This document shows positions 6,885 to 7,044 of a stretch of 7,044 nt of DNA, piece by piece. This DNA comes from an uncultured Clostridia bacterium (GTDB taxonomy: Bacteria; Bacillota; Clostridia; Oscillospirales; Butyricicoccaceae). The translations under genes and the position numbers were made by a program. Positions within the stretch are counted from its first letter, which is position 1. Each line of letters starts with the position of its first letter. Under the pieces are notes generated by a model, which saw nothing but the letters and a program-made list of their open reading frames with translations, had not been told where the DNA came from and searched no databases. The DNA lies in contig CALYTA010000051.1 in NCBI GenBank assembly GCA_945486175.1, forward strand, positions 1 through 7,044. The letters are read 5' to 3'.

Positions 6885-6912
6885 AGTATAGCACATTCCC
6901 GGCGAATCGCAA
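6885..6912 (-). promoter_or_regulatory. Promoter of the small membrane protein gene
   Basis: On the minus strand, TTGCGA (6912 to 6907, 4 of 6), a 16-base spacer, then TATACT (6890 to 6885, 5 of 6) preceded by TGC, an extended -10. The predicted start is near 6878, about 28 bases before the ATG. Confidence 0.65.
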
Positions 6913-6920
6913 ACCGCCTC

Positions 6921-6950
6921 TTGACGTGGTATAACCGCACAGTGTATCAT
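6921..6950 (+). promoter_or_regulatory. Promoter of the HAD-family gene
   Basis: TTGACG (6921-6926, 5 of 6), an 18-base spacer and TATCAT (6945-6950, 5 of 6). The start should lie near 6957. Its -35 box is only 8 bases from the -35 box of the divergent promoter at 6885-6912. Confidence 0.7.
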
Positions 6951-6981
6951 AAAATCAGAAAGACAGATGGAGGATGGACGG

Positions 6982-7044
6982 ATGAACGTATATGATTTTG
7001 ACCAAACCATCTACCACGGCGACAGCACGGTAGATTTCTATTTT
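6982..7044 (+). CDS. HAD-superfamily phosphatase, N-terminal part only
   Basis: The first 21 codons of a gene that runs off the window. The start at 6982 is set by GGAGG (6969-6973) 8 bases upstream; the ATG at 6974 is out of frame and touches that site. The protein begins MNVYDFDQTIYHGDSTVDFY, with the DxDxT motif of haloacid dehalogenase-type hydrolases at residues 5-9: D5 would be the phosphorylated nucleophile and D7 the general acid-base. The context after it (YxGDSTxDFY) resembles the HAD-IB/phosphoserine-phosphatase-like group. The substrate cannot be judged from this fragment. Confidence 0.85.
   Translation, partial: MNVYDFDQTIYHGDSTVDFYF

Noticed and set aside
6851..6940. N-terminal extension of the small membrane protein
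   Set aside because: The promoter at 6885-6912 and the ribosome binding site at 6859-6864 fall inside it; the start at 6848-6850 gives the normal first helix.
5814..7010. 398-codon minus-strand frame over degV and the membrane gene
   Set aside because: It crosses two well-supported genes, a bidirectional terminator and two promoters; the translation is a shadow.

Overview
This 7 kb window looks like ordinary chromosomal DNA from a low-to-mid GC Firmicute, most likely an anaerobic gut clostridium of the Oscillospiraceae/Butyricicoccaceae kind. That is inferred from strong Shine-Dalgarno sites, sigma-A-type promoters, intrinsic terminators after nearly every gene, and proteins of clostridial type (NimA-like flavoprotein, hexameric glutamate dehydrogenase with Clostridium-type active site, DegV). 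The genus cannot be fixed from the sequence. No mobile element, CRISPR array, tRNA or rRNA was seen.

Layout. 1-69 is the 3' end of a gene whose tail resembles NAD(P)-dependent malic enzyme. After a hairpin comes a Nim-type FMN split-barrel protein (132-614, +) ending in a strong terminator. A monocistronic gene for a membrane-anchored or exported protein of unknown function (723-1367, +) has its own extended -10 promoter and terminator. It converges on cardiolipin synthase (1512-3083, -), and each has its own terminator in the 144-base gap. A 537-base, AT-rich, gene-free region then separates cls from the divergent gdhA (3621-4964, +). It holds both promoters and several repeats and palindromes. 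After the gdhA terminator, a glyoxalase I-like metalloprotein and a DegV/FakB-type fatty-acid-binding protein form a two-gene operon (5155-6413, +). A bidirectional terminator separates this from a convergent four-helix membrane protein of the TIGR03987/HsmA type (6470-6850, -). That gene has a divergent promoter back to back with the promoter of a HAD-family phosphatase, whose first 21 codons end the window.

How the genes relate. They are mostly single housekeeping units rather than one system: carbon and nitrogen metabolism (malic enzyme, GDH), membrane lipid synthesis (Cls, the fatty-acid carrier DegV), methylglyoxal or related detoxification (VOC protein) and flavin redox (Nim-like). gdhA stands out by codon use typical of very highly expressed genes. 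I found no convincing novel multi-gene system. The best leads are the unknown exported protein, the histidine pattern in the small membrane protein, and the repeat-rich cls-gdhA intergenic region.
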